Shown here: positions 55,801-64,000 of the stretch, piece after piece
Numbering within the stretch: the first letter of the stretch is position 1
Layout of the letters: each line of letters opens with the position of its first letter
Assembly (NCBI GenBank): GCA_013397455.1
Contig: VYZB01000125.1
Location: 1,689,900-1,753,899 of the forward strand
Origin: Crotophaga sulcirostris
Taxonomy: Eukaryota; Chordata; Aves; Cuculiformes; Crotophagidae
Reading direction: 5' to 3'
DNA length: 64,000 bases
Made by a program: the position numbers and the translations under genes
Notes under the pieces: generated by a model
Databases searched by the model: none
Told to the model about the DNA's origin: nothing
Seen by the model: only the letters and a program-made list of their open reading frames with translations

Positions 55801-57505
55801 GTTGGTTTGCACTGAACAGATTTAAGATGATCTTGTTTGCCCAACAGTGTCTGCTTTTTCTTCATGTTTCATCATCATTCCAAAATAAGTGTCTCTTCCT
55901 TGCTCCTTCTCAGCCAGATGACACAGTCAGTTTGTTATCTTAGCAGCAAGGTCAGTTCAAAGAAAACACAAAGCTCTTCCAGCCATTCCAGTCTGTTTCA
56001 CCATTCAAACACATTCTGTTCAGCATGTGGGAGCAAATCAGTGAATGGGCTGAAATCTCAGTTCTAGTTAAGACAAGTTTTGCCGCAGACTCAGTGGGAA
56101 CAAGATTACTCTCTATGCTCTCCCTTAGCCAACTGCAACGCACTTAGGACCTCAGACCACTTCTGATCCTCAAGCTGACCTAACCATGTCCTTCAGGTGA
56201 TGTTCCTGTCCTGTGTTTGGGTTCCAAGTGCACTGGTCCACAGGTATTAAGGCCAGCCCAGGCCTTCTTAAGTCTTCCCTTGTTTGGCATCTGTCATGCC
56301 GCTGTTGTAATTAATCTTAGTCACCACCACTAACACAGCTTGTGACATTCAGCCATCAGCAACACACTCCCAAGTCTCACACAGGCTTTTTTATCTAATC
56401 TGGCTATCCACCCATACTGCAAGTCTCTCAAAAACTGAATCCTTCAACAACTAATACAGAAACAAACCTGTTAAGAGAAGATTTATGGGAGAAATTTCAA
56501 ATAATAGCATTCATGTTCTTTTGTTTAGACCCATTTTTCAAAAAAAATGAATAAAATTATTGTTTAGGAATAAACCTACTGCAGCATTATTTAGGCACCA
56601 GTAACAGATACAACTGGAGAAAGCAAATATATCATCTCAATTTTCCAACACAAGACAGACTTTATACTGATCTGTTGATCCTAAAACACAAAAAAAACCC
56701 AAACAATTGCTATAGGGCAAGAGACAGAAGCATCACAAAGACTTTTATGGCCCTATTATGAAAACCTGCTTGAAGAGCATGTCCTGAATAACAGGGTACA
56801 ATGTCACCCGGAGGCACAGAGACAGCTCTGCAACCAAAGTGCTCCTTGGAGCAGGGAGATGAAACGGAGCACCAATGAGCTAAATGCATTTTATGCATTT
56901 CTCAGCAGTAGGTTATGTTCAGCCATCATCTAGAAGCCACCAGACTCACAGGAACAGTTCATGTTTCAGCCACAAATTGGCACTGCCAACTCAGAGCACA
57001 ACTTCTGAGCCATTAGCGCCTGGCAGAAATCACCAACCAAGTGAAAACTGAAAAGGGCCTAAAGGCAACACCGTGTAGAAGGCCCAGCAGGCGAGAGCAT
57101 TATGGACACCAGGGACTGCACTGGATCATGCCCAAACATGCCCACTTACACTTAAGTAAAACAGTTACGTGGCATGATCCACTGCCTGATGTGGCCACAG
57201 AAGCCTTCACAGTAGGACTGCTGGGAAATCCTCCTCTACTGTCGTCAAACCAGTGAAGAGCGAAACATTCCTAACGAATGCAAGAGGAACGAATGGGTTG
57301 TACTGCAGGATGGCAGGAGGGAGAGTGAGCCTCCTCAAAATCACTGAAACGTTGAACAGCCTTTTTTTTTCTAACAAATGACATTGCCTACATTCCCCTT
57401 GCTGCGCAGGCTAGACACGGGTAGGATCAGCTCATTACTCACCGTGTAAAGCTCGTTGGTGACTTTCAGGAGTTCTTCATGCATCTGTAAGCCAATCTCC
57501 TTACT
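13411..57505 (-). CDS. SRGAP3: SLIT-ROBO Rho GTPase-activating protein 3, residues ~142 to end (19 spliced exons)
   Basis: Spliced coding sequence of 2,880 nt (959 codons plus TGA). Numbering assumes that the missing exons 1-3 encode 141 residues as in human, giving about 1,100 aa against 1,099. Layout: F-BAR from the missing N terminus to about residue 310, then helical linker, proline-rich basic stretch (~480-500), RhoGAP (~506-695), acidic linker, SH3 (~744-803), and a Ser/Pro/Arg-rich tail. Known role of the family: the F-BAR dimer shapes plasma membrane into protrusions, RhoGAP stimulates GTP hydrolysis on Rac-type GTPases, and SH3 binds proline-rich partners such as ROBO receptors and WAVE1. 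It acts at the cell cortex, chiefly in neurons. All RhoGAP catalytic landmarks are present and no frameshift or stop is seen, so the gene looks functional. Exon entries below give boundaries. Confidence 0.95.
13828..16312 (-). other. SRGAP3 intron 21
   Basis: 2.5 kb, gtaaga to ttgcag. No repeats, RNA gene or additional exon recognised. Confidence 0.7.
16313..16640 (-). CDS. SRGAP3: SRGAP3 exon 21 (C-terminal tail)
   Basis: 328 nt, starting [18 protein letters not shown] and ending SLEAEALAE (residues ~853-962). Arg/Ser/Pro-rich tail with repeated SP and RRRS motifs, which fit basophilic and proline-directed kinase sites by composition (inference). Acceptor ttgcag/A, donor GAG/gtaaga. Very close to human SRGAP3 and unlike the SRGAP1 or SRGAP2 tail. 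Confidence 0.95.
17007..17156 (-). CDS. SRGAP3: SRGAP3 exon 20 (C-terminal tail)
   Basis: 150 nt, beginning [20 protein letters not shown] and ending VMG plus two bases of an Arg codon (residues ~803-853). The segment is Ser/Asp-rich and probably disordered. Compared with human it reads [14 protein letters not shown] for DLQSPTEHISDYGF. Acceptor ttctag/G, donor CG/gtagga. Confidence 0.95.
17600..17780 (-). CDS. SRGAP3: SRGAP3 exon 19 (SH3 domain)
   Basis: 181 nt, from [20 protein letters not shown] to HQYIVVQD (residues ~743-803). One exon carries the whole SH3 domain: ALYDY-equivalent AKFDY, the RT-loop [17 protein letters not shown] with the ligand-binding Trp pair, and the closing GLIPHQYI. 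In the family this domain binds proline-rich targets such as the ROBO1 cytoplasmic tail and WAVE1. Acceptor ttgcag/AA, donor AT/gtgagt. Confidence 0.96.
17781..20747 (-). other. SRGAP3 intron 18
   Basis: 3.0 kb. No recognisable repeat or gene; open frames are short and composition-driven. Confidence 0.7.
20748..20827 (-). CDS. SRGAP3: SRGAP3 exon 18 (acidic linker)
   Basis: 80 nt, encoding [20 protein letters not shown] and ending PHTSDD (residues ~716-743). It is a strongly acidic, disordered-looking linker between RhoGAP and SH3, present in human with nearly the same sequence. Acceptor tttcag/T, donor G/gtaagc. Confidence 0.95.
20828..22289 (-). other. SRGAP3 intron 17
   Basis: 1.5 kb, AT-rich. 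Nothing else recognised. Confidence 0.7.
22290..22517 (-). CDS. SRGAP3: SRGAP3 exon 17 (RhoGAP C-terminal part)
   Basis: 228 nt, starting [20 protein letters not shown] and ending TGGEEY (residues ~640-716). [11 protein letters not shown] is the conserved RhoGAP block whose Asn contacts the GTPase. The rest closes the domain and enters the linker ([13 protein letters not shown]). Acceptor ttgcag/C, donor TG/gtaagc, and the final codon (TG|T, Cys) is completed by exon 18. Confidence 0.95.
22794..22899 (-). CDS. SRGAP3: SRGAP3 exon 16 (RhoGAP)
   Basis: 106 nt, encoding [20 protein letters not shown] and ending MRYLFAFLN (residues ~605-640). The sequence falls between RhoGAP catalytic blocks; LP-x-x-x-x-V-x-x-Y-L-F-x-F-L is the classic helix. 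It differs from the remembered human exon in a few conservative places (L to I, A to T, L to I, V to A). Acceptor gttccag/AA, donor CA/gtgagt. Confidence 0.94.
22900..25503 (-). other. SRGAP3 intron 15
   Basis: 2.6 kb. Holds an (AAAT)n tract at 23121-23139 and an A-run at about 24320-24332. Otherwise nothing recognised. Confidence 0.7.
23121..23139 (+). repeat. (AAAT)n microsatellite
   Basis: Nearly five AAAT units in intron 15. Confidence 0.85.
25504..25638 (-). CDS. SRGAP3: SRGAP3 exon 15 (RhoGAP)
   Basis: 135 nt, from [18 protein letters not shown] to [10 protein letters not shown] (residues ~560-605). It contains the conserved [15 protein letters not shown] helix; the Lys and Arg there are standard RhoGAP GTPase-contact and fold residues, and both are present. 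Human has V for A in PLADD. Acceptor gagcag/GT, donor A/gtaagt. Confidence 0.95.
26762..26839 (-). CDS. SRGAP3: SRGAP3 exon 14 (RhoGAP, arginine finger)
   Basis: 78 nt encoding [20 protein letters not shown] to NSFER, with split Gly codons at both ends (residues ~534-560). The Arg of GIFRVPG, codon at 26814-26816 and residue ~542 by this numbering, is the catalytic arginine finger that RhoGAPs insert into the GTPase active site. It is intact here, so GAP activity is expected. Acceptor ttccag/GC, donor G/gtgcgt. Confidence 0.95.
27231..27291 (-). CDS. SRGAP3: SRGAP3 exon 13 (RhoGAP)
   Basis: 61 nt, [20 protein letters not shown] plus the first base of a Gly codon (residues ~514-534). This is helix A/A1 of the RhoGAP fold, where IP-x-V/L-V-x-x-C is typical. 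The acceptor reads catgaag/GAT and has a weaker pyrimidine tract than its neighbours. Donor G/gtaagt. Confidence 0.94.
27292..29938 (-). other. SRGAP3 intron 12
   Basis: 2.6 kb separating the proline-rich linker exon from the RhoGAP exon 13. Nothing beyond splice sites recognised. Confidence 0.7.
29939..30041 (-). CDS. SRGAP3: SRGAP3 exon 12 (proline-rich linker, start of RhoGAP)
   Basis: 103 nt. It completes the split Arg codon, then reads [18 protein letters not shown] and ends NMETFIK (residues ~479-513). It carries PxxP motifs followed by a strongly basic run, then enters the RhoGAP domain at the [11 protein letters not shown] segment. Human has SMEAF where this has NMETF. Acceptor tcccag/G, donor AAG/gtactc. 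Confidence 0.95.
30042..33673 (-). other. SRGAP3 intron 11
   Basis: 3.6 kb downstream of the microexon. A T-run lies at about 32929-32940. The long plus-strand open frame at 32746-33450 is judged spurious. Nothing else recognised. Confidence 0.7.
33674..33701 (-). CDS. SRGAP3: SRGAP3 exon 11, 28-nt microexon
   Basis: 28 nt. It completes a Gly codon, encodes ERAECGTT, and starts an Arg codon (residues ~470-479). Acceptor catag/GTGAAAG, donor AG/gtgagc. It is too short to appear as an open reading frame and was located by threading the expected peptide between exons 10 and 12. Because 28 is not a multiple of three, skipping it would shift the frame in the RhoGAP part, so inclusion should be constitutive wherever full-length protein is made. 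Introns of 2.5 kb (10) and 3.6 kb (11) flank it. Confidence 0.9.
33702..36244 (-). other. SRGAP3 intron 10
   Basis: 2.5 kb upstream of the microexon, including an A-run at about 34369-34380 and a T-run at about 35383-35393. No mobile element recognised. Confidence 0.7.
36245..36329 (-). CDS. SRGAP3: SRGAP3 exon 10 (linker helix)
   Basis: 85 nt, starting phase 0 and ending one base into a Gly codon. It encodes [15 protein letters not shown] and ends LKQTLGE (residues ~442-470). The human protein has V for L in the sixth position. Acceptor ttccag/AAA, donor G/gtgagt. The trailing G pairs with GT at the start of exon 11, which fixes the reading frame into the microexon. Confidence 0.94.
36330..37690 (-). 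other. SRGAP3 intron 9
   Basis: 1.4 kb. G-rich on the plus strand near 36409-36430, otherwise nothing recognised. Confidence 0.7.
37691..37888 (-). CDS. SRGAP3: SRGAP3 exon 9 (linker helices)
   Basis: 198 nt, 66 codons, phase 0/0. It starts [15 protein letters not shown] and ends [10 protein letters not shown] (residues ~376-441). It contains a Ser-rich patch ([16 protein letters not shown]), a plausible phosphorylation site by composition, then a basic helix ([12 protein letters not shown]). Acceptor gatag/GTA, donor ACA/gtgagt. Intron 8 is only 253 bp. Confidence 0.95.
38142..38243 (-). CDS. SRGAP3: SRGAP3 exon 8 (F-BAR extension)
   Basis: 102 nt, 34 codons, phase 0/0. It starts [15 protein letters not shown] and ends ATLKIENEE (residues ~342-375). 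The segment is predicted helical and belongs to the extension that wraps back on the F-BAR core in srGAPs (established for the family). Acceptor tctcag/GTG, donor GAG/gtaaga. Only 519 bp of intron separate it from exon 7. Confidence 0.95.
38763..38984 (-). CDS. SRGAP3: SRGAP3 exon 7 (F-BAR C-terminal part)
   Basis: 222 nt, 74 codons, phase 0/0. It starts [17 protein letters not shown] and ends [10 protein letters not shown] (residues ~268-341). It closes the F-BAR domain; the conserved [12 protein letters not shown] stretch lies at the F-BAR boundary in this family. Acceptor ctcag/TGC, donor GAG/gtaggg. Confidence 0.95.
42070..42430 (+). mobile_element. Possible ancient MIR-like SINE relic, interrupted by the TG repeat
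   Basis: The left part has 'attaattcattaagtctggtaacaccct', like the 'aatcctcacaacaccct' block of MIR. The right part has 'atcccattttagacacaggag...gaagcagagagat', like 'cccattttacagatgaggaaactgaggcacagag'. Highly diverged, so only a suggestion. Confidence 0.35.
42238..42260 (+). repeat. (TG)n microsatellite
   Basis: About 11 TG units in intron 6, probably polymorphic. Confidence 0.9.
47490..47620 (+). mobile_element. Ancient MIR-like SINE relic
   Basis: Has the MIR order of blocks: 'agttttatctccacttcacatacatgg', then 'caaagagattaacttggtcag', then 'gacgaacccaggcgt' (the 'gaacccagg' end block). This pattern is typical of the old CORE-type SINEs shared by amniotes. Confidence 0.5.
50402..50567 (+). 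mobile_element. CR1 LINE 3' end (copy C)
   Basis: Plus orientation. Contains ggtcaggttggatggggcttt, gatgtccctgcccatggcag, ttggactagatgacctttaa, and the tail ctttcaacccaaactattctatgactc. It lies 290 bp beyond exon 6 in the transcript direction, antisense to SRGAP3. Confidence 0.9.
50854..50982 (-). CDS. SRGAP3: SRGAP3 exon 6 (F-BAR)
   Basis: 129 nt, 43 codons, phase 0/0. It begins [16 protein letters not shown] and ends HDVSDLID (residues ~225-267). This continues the long F-BAR helices, with a Lys/Arg-rich face. Acceptor tttcag/AGA, donor GAT/gtaagt. It follows the largest complete intron of the gene, intron 6 (11.9 kb), in genomic order. Confidence 0.95.
50983..52449 (-). other. SRGAP3 intron 5
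   Basis: 1.5 kb. An old repeat-like segment lies at 51268-51356; nothing else recognised. Confidence 0.7.
51268..51356. repeat. Possible ancient amniote interspersed repeat
   Basis: Starts 'gggccaaattttactcccagatacac' and ends 'ctccagatttatgcagctgtatcaaagtggaatctggccc', a pattern like the 'gccaaatcctg...ccagatttacaccagtgtaa...tctggcc' repeats of reptile genomes. Family not assigned. Confidence 0.35.
52450..52635 (-). CDS. SRGAP3: SRGAP3 exon 5 (F-BAR)
   Basis: 186 nt, 62 codons, phase 0/0. It begins [12 protein letters not shown] and ends KKIEKMKEK (residues ~163-224). The segment is highly charged and helical, part of the F-BAR core, with a basic [10 protein letters not shown] stretch suited to contact acidic membrane lipids. 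Acceptor cctcag/GTG, donor AAG/gtgagt. Near-identical to the remembered human exon, with small changes such as ISVN for LSMN. Confidence 0.95.
52636..57442 (-). other. SRGAP3 intron 4
   Basis: 4.8 kb. A low-repeat stretch at about 53745-54010 with SOX- and POU-like sites is a weak regulatory candidate. The rest is unremarkable. Confidence 0.7.
57443..57505 (-). CDS. SRGAP3: SRGAP3 exon 4 (F-BAR)
   Basis: 63 nt, 21 codons, phase 0 at both ends. It encodes a helix beginning [14 protein letters not shown] and ending NELYT (residues ~142-162) of the F-BAR coiled coil. The acceptor reads ttccag/AGT and the donor ACG/gtgag. This is the most upstream SRGAP3 exon in the window. Exons 1-3 were looked for between 57506 and 64000 on the minus strand and not found, so intron 3 exceeds 6.4 kb. 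Confidence 0.94.
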
Positions 57506-60500
57506 CTGGAAGGAAAAAAGAAGAGGAGTTGAGATTTTCTTATGCTTACAACATGCATTTCTGAAAGGAAAATACATTTTGGAAGGAAGAGTAAAACTGT
57601 ATGACTGCCAAATATTCCATGCATGTACATCTTAATCCTTTCTCTAAGCTGCATTCACAAGTGAGGTCTGCACATGCTGTGAACAGTACTGTGACGGCAC
57701 TGCCCGACCAGAAGCACATCCTCAGTTGTGGTCTGCACCAGAATTGTCCTCAATGCCTTGTGCAGGTTGAGCACCAGCAGCAGCACACAAACGCTCAGCC
57801 CTTGCTCCAAACTCTCCCAGCACACCATGGCTCCAGAGGGCCTCACACCAGTCAAAAGGCACCAAACTTGGGAGTCTGATAACAGGTGTGGAAAGGGTGA
57901 ATGGGATCCCTACAAATACACAGTTCAAACTCAGGAAGAAGAAATGAGGTGAGGGTTTTCTTCCTTGACTAACTGACCAAAGGTACACAGGTCTCCAATG
58001 CTGCCAGAGTACGGCTATGGGACGCTGGCACCAGAAGAAGGAACGGAGTCTGGGGACACTGGCAAGCTGGTAGGACAGGGAAGCAGTGAGTTGTTGTTCT
58101 ACACTTTTCTTAAACCAAGTGACCAACCTGATCCCAACTTGTTCCAAGTCCTTCCACCCTTGTGTTCAAGCAGATCCTGATAATGCCCTGCAAAGGCTTT
58201 CATATCCATCCCACATAGAACAAATCTGCAGCAACCTATTTATGCTGCTACTATCCAGCTGCATTTTTCACATTGCTCGCATGCCTGTAGGGTTTTTCTT
58301 TCCTCCTCTCAGCTGACAATAGAGTGGGTGGACCTTGGCAGCACAACTGGCTTCTGGTAATGTCTGTCTTAAAAACCTTCTGCCCCCTTGGAGATTTGCC
58401 CTTTCCTGGCTCCCCTGCCAAGCACGTGACTTGCTGTTATTTGCTCTGCAGTGGAGTTAACAAAACTATGTACATTTAAATTCTACATATTATTGTAAAA
58501 ACAAGAAACAGCCCTGCAGCACGAGAAATGCCCCAGGGCCCTTATTTATACCACTTCAGAAATCCTGTCTAATATCCTTCCCACTCTGGGAGCTGAAAAG
58601 ACAGCATCAACAGGGCTGCCAATCCACATCTGGGCTCTGTTTTTTCCATTTCTAAGCATTAAAATCAAAATACAGATGGCTTCCTCTTCCAATCTGCCTG
58701 TGACAGTGAAATTTAAAAGTAAACTAGCATATTTATTTCCTTTATTTTTTAACAAATCCTTAACAAAATAAAATGCATGATTATAAACATGAACACACAC
58801 AGTACAGTAAATCCTCATGCTATTTCAGAATGGCTGCATTTTTGTTAGAGGCTGATGTTTGTCCATGGATCACCTAACCTGGGTTTCAGAGACCATGATA
58901 AGGAACATCACACAATTTAATTGATTTATCCTGCGAACATGAATGTAGATGAATCTAGAACTATAGACAATATCACCTTGCCCTTCCACTGGCAGTATTT
59001 ATGTCCAGCCCACAGTCAACTCCCCATTTGGGGATCTTATTTCACGTTAAGACTGGCAGAGTGCACAAAACCTAGACCTGCTCTGTACCAGAAGTGTTTT
59101 ATAGCCTGACTTTGCCTATTTTTCAACAAAACCTGCAGTACTGGATGTGGGTAAGTGGCTGCTGCATTCTCCGCAATGAGCTGGCTCTGTGTTAGTGCTA
59201 AACTAACTCCCCTGAAAACAGAATAAAATTTGTGGGTACACAAATGCCTTAGATTTGCATTCTCCAGTCATACAGTATTATTTGTCATTCTATCTGGATC
59301 CGATAAATTTATTAAAGACACCTGTTGCTGGACTTGCAATTTCCATTCAACTCTGATCTTTCAGAACACAGATTATCAGGGCTTCCTATCTCAAGTATTT
59401 CAGGTTTTAGGTTCACCTTGACCATGACCCAAGCTTCCCCATTTTGTCTTCAGTAGCTCATTTTCACCAAAGTCTCTCTCAAAAAGGATATTTTATTATG
59501 AAATAGCTACACCATAGTTACATAATAAAGTTTCCAATTTCACAACCGCAACAGCCAAAGTTCAGCAAGCTTAGGAGAAAGCTCACTGTACATTTAAGAA
59601 CTCATGGCATCTTCCTCCCTCTGCTCCCCTGTCTGCTGAAATCCTATTATTTTCACTTTTCTTGCCAAGCAGGATGAAGCAGATTCAGTCATCTACCTCC
59701 TACAGCATGAATGTGGAGTTTCATGGAAGAGGTCACAACCCGGGGAGCTGCTGAACATTTAAGCTTGGCTGTAGATCAAGTCAACTTCTACTCAGAAATC
59801 CAGCAGTTGGATGCTACTGCAGATGTGTATGCACTGCCTCCCTTGTAATTACACCCCAAATCTCTCTGTGGAATATTCTTGGTTAGGAAACATCTATTAT
59901 AGCTTGAAGATGTGTTTAAACTAAGTATAGACACCCTCTTCCCCCCTAAAAAAAAAACCCAAACAATCACTAAAAGAAACATAAACCAAACAAATTATTG
60001 GTTTCTTTCATATTTCCTCAAATAACTTCATGCTTTTTTTGCACACGCAGTCAGGAAAAACAACATCCTGTCAGCTTCTTGGGTGGGTGGCTAAAGAAGC
60101 CCACAACACAGAGAAGTCTTCTAACCAAAAGTAACTGGACAATTTGCATATGTGAAAAGTTTAACCTTGGAGTACTGAAAGTTAAGAATTGAATGCAAAG
60201 AGTCAAGCAAGGAATCTAAAGAGAAAAAGCACTCCACATACAGTGAATATCCAATAACTACAATTTATCTGTGGATTAGTGTCAAGGTATTTGGAAGAGT
60301 CATATCTTCTGAAGATACAAGTGATGCACGCTGCTGCCATTCTTAAATGTGCGAGGTGCCAAGAAGATGCCAATTACCAGAAGGTGCTAAGCACCCCCAG
60401 CCATCTGGAAACCTTGTCTGCTGGAATGCCCAGTCCCTCCCCTCCCCGCTGACACCAGCGATCACTGACTGGTCTTGAAAAATCTCACTGGGGCTCACTA

Positions 60501-63500
60501 ATAAGCAACAGAGCTATTAAAAGCACGCATCCCTCCCAGATACATCCAAAACATGAGTTCTTTAAGTCAAGGTCTACAAATGGGGGTCTTGGGCTCCAAA
60601 GGTCCCAAGCCTTACGAGTTTAGAGATGCATGTAACCCCTCCAGCTGACCCTGCTGTCATGAGTCAAATTCTGGGCCCTCAACTGAGCCTGCCCAAAGCA
60701 AACGGAGGAGGATGGGCTCATGGTAGAAGCAATGGCCCAAAGTCAGCTGCAGCTCTTGCCTCTGCCCCAGATTTCCAGTGTGGCAGCAGGGAAGTCCACA
60801 AAGCCGTAATTTTGAAACCTAATTTTAGACTCCTAAATAGAGTAACAAAAAATGGCTCAGTTGTTAGCAGTGTGTTGTTCCCATGAGTCACACCAACACA
60901 GGGCGACCACAGGTGGGTACTATATTTAAAGGCCCATTTGCTTACAGGCACTATACACCAAACACCCTGGATCCTGTTGCTAAAGACCAGAGTTGTCTAC
61001 ATCATCATCAAAAGTCTCCCAGGATCCAAGAGTGCAGCGTCCAACCCTGCGATGCTGGAGTCTCTTCTAAATGCAGGCAGGCAAGAAGCTGAAGGATTCA
61101 TATCTCCTCCGAGTTTGATGTCTTCCATTCTTATAACAGAGAAATTACATTTGTGTGTTTATGGGAAACAAAGCCAAAATGTCATTCCAAATCCCTGGCA
61201 CCATCCTCAAAACCCAAACTCTAATTTAGTCACTTGCTTTAAGCCTTCCGTTGCTACAGGAAAACACAGTTGCTTGCTGGGACAGCAATGGCTTCAGTTT
61301 AGCAGGTTTATTAAAATTCCTGCTGCTGCAGACAAAGTAAGGGGAAGAAGCAACAAGGACTACTGGCAAAGAATGCTTATTTTAAAGACAAAGAAAAGAA
61401 TTTCCTTTCAGACAGACAACTTCTCCATAAAATCTCCATCCAGGGCACTGCAGTATGGGGCATAATTAAATTCACTGTCATGAAACATAATTAAATCTCA
61501 CACTGGGGAATAACACAGCATGGTTATTTTGGACATAGCAATGCTCTGTTTCAACCTTATAATTTCCTGTATTCCATACTTAGAAGAAGCAGCAAACTTC
61601 TTTCCTTCTGCCACAGCAGGAGGTAAAAGGGCAATCAATACCTGCCTGGTTGAGGGGGCCAGTGGTGCGTCCCTTACCCAGGGTTTGCCTCTGCCAGGAG
61701 GACACGTGAGATTTCATGGTGACAGAGACTCACTCCGACAACAGATCAAGTTAAATCTCTGCAGCAATGTATCTTAGCATCTCCATTTATTGCTTGCCTA
61801 TTAGCAACACTAACACTTGCCTTGATTAATCTCCTCCTGCGCCAGGAACGTGACTCACACTGGAAGCTCCAGGGAAATTTGCCCAATTGAGTTTTCTTCC
61901 TCTACTTTCCTCATTAGCAGGGTTTGTCTGTCTGCTGGAGCAGGGAGGGACGTCGCTGTTCACTTCAATTGCACAGGCTAAGCTGCAGGCCAGGAATGCT
62001 TGGACAGAGGGCACGGGTCCTCCGCGCTGCCTGCATTGCTCCCCAACCTATCTATAGTTCCCTGCCACAGCACGCCTTTGCAGGAGCTCTGTGATACCCT
62101 TAAAGGTCTGTACAGCTCCACAATACTCACTGATGGGACACCACTCCTCACCCTCAGTGAGTAGAACTCCATTTCCAGGTCTTGCACTTCCCAGCAAGGC
62201 TTCTGCTGGCAAAGAGGAGACAATACCACAGACTCCCTGTGTTTCACATTTGCAACCCAAGCTGACTTTACTATATCTCTCAGTGTCGAGGACTGGCAGC
62301 AAGCAGGGGAAATCCCTCAAACCCCAGCCCACCTCCAGAGCCAGTCCTGGTGGCAGCTGTGCTGAAAAAACAGGAAGAGCTGGAGAATTAAATGCAATTT
62401 CAGGTCTTGATTTCCTGCAGCTCTGTACCCCACACACAAACCACCTGCCTTTCAAGTCATGTGTGACACCAGGGGAGACTGTGAGGTGGAGCTGCAGGCT
62501 TGACCATCAGTGAAATCAAGCCATGCAGAGCCCCTCTAAAGTGCATTCAGTCCTAGCCCTCTTCAAAGTAGCCTCAGCTCAAAAGCCTCTTCTGGCTTGG
62601 TTTGCCACTCCCAGGCTTGTGAATGCTTTTCTGATGGAAAACAACTGTGAGATATGGCAGCCAAGGTAAACAAAATGAGAGAAACAGGCTTCACTGGCCT
62701 CAGTCTGACCTCTACAATGTCACACCTGCAGCTGAGCTACCTCTGCATGCAGCAAAGAACCAGGACAGCTGGAACTCACCCCATCCCAGGACAGGCTTTA
62801 GCACAGGCCAGAGGGCATTGCAGACACACCCATTCTCTCCATATGAGTCCTGAGAACCGACTCAAACATACAGCAGAAGTCTGAAGGTGAGTGGGAAGAT
62901 GCACTCCATCTTTCATGTCTTATACTGAGAGATACAAAGCAGGAGACACTAGGATTTCTTGGTCTGTTTTTAACCAAGCTGACCATGTGCCCCAAAGGCA
63001 TCTGCCAATCATTTAACCAGCAACACTGTGAGAAAGATCTGTTTCTCCCTCAGCCTGGATACAGAGCTCCTGCTCTCCAGATGACATTGTGCCTGACTCG
63101 AAAAATCTTCCTACAGAAATTTATTACCCTGCTTTGGAGAATGGTAGTTTCTGCGCAGCAAGAAGCCGAACCCACTAAAGGACAATTGCCCTTTGTCACC
63201 GCAACGATAACCAGTCAGTGCAACAAGTAAATGATATCATTACTGGGTCTTTTTATAAAAATGTGGAGACACATTTAATATCCCCGTGGGCTTCTCCTTC
63301 ACTGTAACAGCCAGCAGCAGCACAGCCCCCAGCCTCGGTATCGTTAATGAGACGTTGGTCTTGGGTCTCTAGGCTCCAGCAAACTCCCACTATGAAATCT
63401 GCCATATCTATTGTAGCTTTACATTAGAGGGTCACAGAAGCAGGACCAGGTGCCAGGAAAACACCCCATCGACACCGCTATTCCTGCCCTCACATCATCC

Positions 63501-64000
63501 ACACCAAGGGGATGCAGTTGATGCTCTTGATTGTAGCAATATGTTAAATATTGAATTCTGAAGCATTGCCAGAAGGAAGATGCACAGTTGGTTTAACTGC
63601 TGGGATAAAATACAAGGTGGGAGCGGATTATGGCTGTGTAAAATTATATAGCTTCAGTGTGCAGGGGTTCAGCTGAACCACATGAGTTCAGAGGGTGAGG
63701 CAAATCATATCCTGGCATATTCAGATCACCAAAGCCAAGAATTCCTATATTCCACATCTGGGAAGGGCAGAAAAGAAAGGGGAAATAAGAAAAGAAATCC
63801 ATGGATTCGTTTTCTGCTCTGTTCCCTGCAATTCCTAACTTTCTACTTCCTTTTTGATGGCTACTGAGCACTGAGCTGGCATGGTCAGAGCCTGATGTTT
63901 TAACTCCATGTCTTATCCCAAACCTAGTGCAGAGACTAGCTTTATGCATCCAAGTTGGAAAGTTCCTTTTTCCTTACGTGCATCACTTAACATTTGTCTA
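57506..64000 (-). other. SRGAP3 intron 3, 3' part
   Basis: At least 6.5 kb, continuing beyond the window. No match to the expected exon 3 peptide (ending VIRLFKK), no recognisable CR1, and no promoter-like CpG island were found. The AT-rich portions around 58.4-58.9 kb and 59.2-60.3 kb show no specific features. Confidence 0.6.

Larger units (their letters stand above)
9516..64000 (-). other. SRGAP3: SRGAP3 gene span, 5'-truncated by the window
   Basis: Transcription unit on the minus strand. The poly(A) region near 9516-9541 marks the 3' end, and the gene runs past 64000 because the exons for the first ~141 residues are not seen. Nineteen coding exons are joined by 18 complete introns, all GT-AG with consistent phase. 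The exons and 3' UTR from exon 4 to the poly(A) site span about 48 kb; the human gene is several-fold longer (established knowledge), so this is a compact copy as expected in birds. Small introns (7, 8, 13, 14, 16, 19 and 20) show nothing beyond splice signals. SRGAP3 is preferred over SRGAP1 and SRGAP2 because the tail in exons 21-22 matches the remembered human SRGAP3 tail almost throughout and ends in ADKSGTM, whereas the paralogues diverge there. Confidence 0.95.

Noticed and set aside
57506..64000. SRGAP3 exons 1-3 and promoter
   Set aside because: Searched for the F-BAR N-terminal peptides on the minus strand and for a CpG island; none found, so they must lie outside the window.
1..64000. 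CRISPR arrays, operons, phage or bacterial mobile elements, tRNA or rRNA genes
   Set aside because: No regularly spaced direct repeats, no prokaryotic gene layout, and no cloverleaf or rRNA segments seen. The window is plainly vertebrate.

Overview
The window is vertebrate nuclear DNA, most likely from a bird. The evidence is three CR1 LINE 3' ends of the avian type, a solo-LTR-like insertion with avian LTR character, sparse old SINE-like relics, and a gene that is intron-rich but compact. A crocodilian or turtle cannot be excluded by eye.

One protein-coding gene is supported. It is SRGAP3 (SLIT-ROBO Rho GTPase-activating protein 3, also WRP or MEGAP), on the minus strand. Nineteen coding exons were placed by reading each splice junction. 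In the human numbering, which I recalled from memory, they are exons 4 to 22. Together they encode 959 codons plus the stop, all in frame, with GT-AG introns throughout and no internal stop. Exons 1-3, including the start codon and promoter, are not in the window and should lie beyond position 64000. The order along the protein is: rest of the F-BAR domain (exons 4-7), linker helices (8-10), a 28-nt microexon (11), a proline-rich basic linker leading into the RhoGAP domain (12-17, arginine finger in exon 14), an acidic linker (18), the SH3 domain carried by exon 19 alone, and the low-complexity Ser/Pro/Arg tail (20-22). These parts let one protein bend membrane, switch off Rac-type GTPases, and bind proline-rich partners downstream of ROBO signalling.

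The 3' UTR runs from 13410 down to about 9516, with a canonical AATAAA on the minus strand at 9536-9541. It carries three exact Pumilio-type motifs, an AAT-repeat tract and possible earlier poly(A) signals. Region 1-9515 is intergenic. It holds a tight cluster of three perfect POU octamers near 1.3 kb, two CR1 copies at 3.9-5.7 kb, a CpG-dense 200-bp block with a CTCF-like motif between those copies, and a solo LTR inserted in the second CR1. Introns hold microsatellites, one more CR1 3' end and ancient SINE-like relics, plus a few low-repeat, homeobox/SOX-site-rich stretches that may be regulatory.

I see no bacterial, phage, CRISPR, toxin or defence system, and no sign of a novel protein system. 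The most useful second looks are non-coding: the octamer cluster, the CpG/CTCF block between two CR1s, the Pumilio sites in the 3' UTR, and the microexon.
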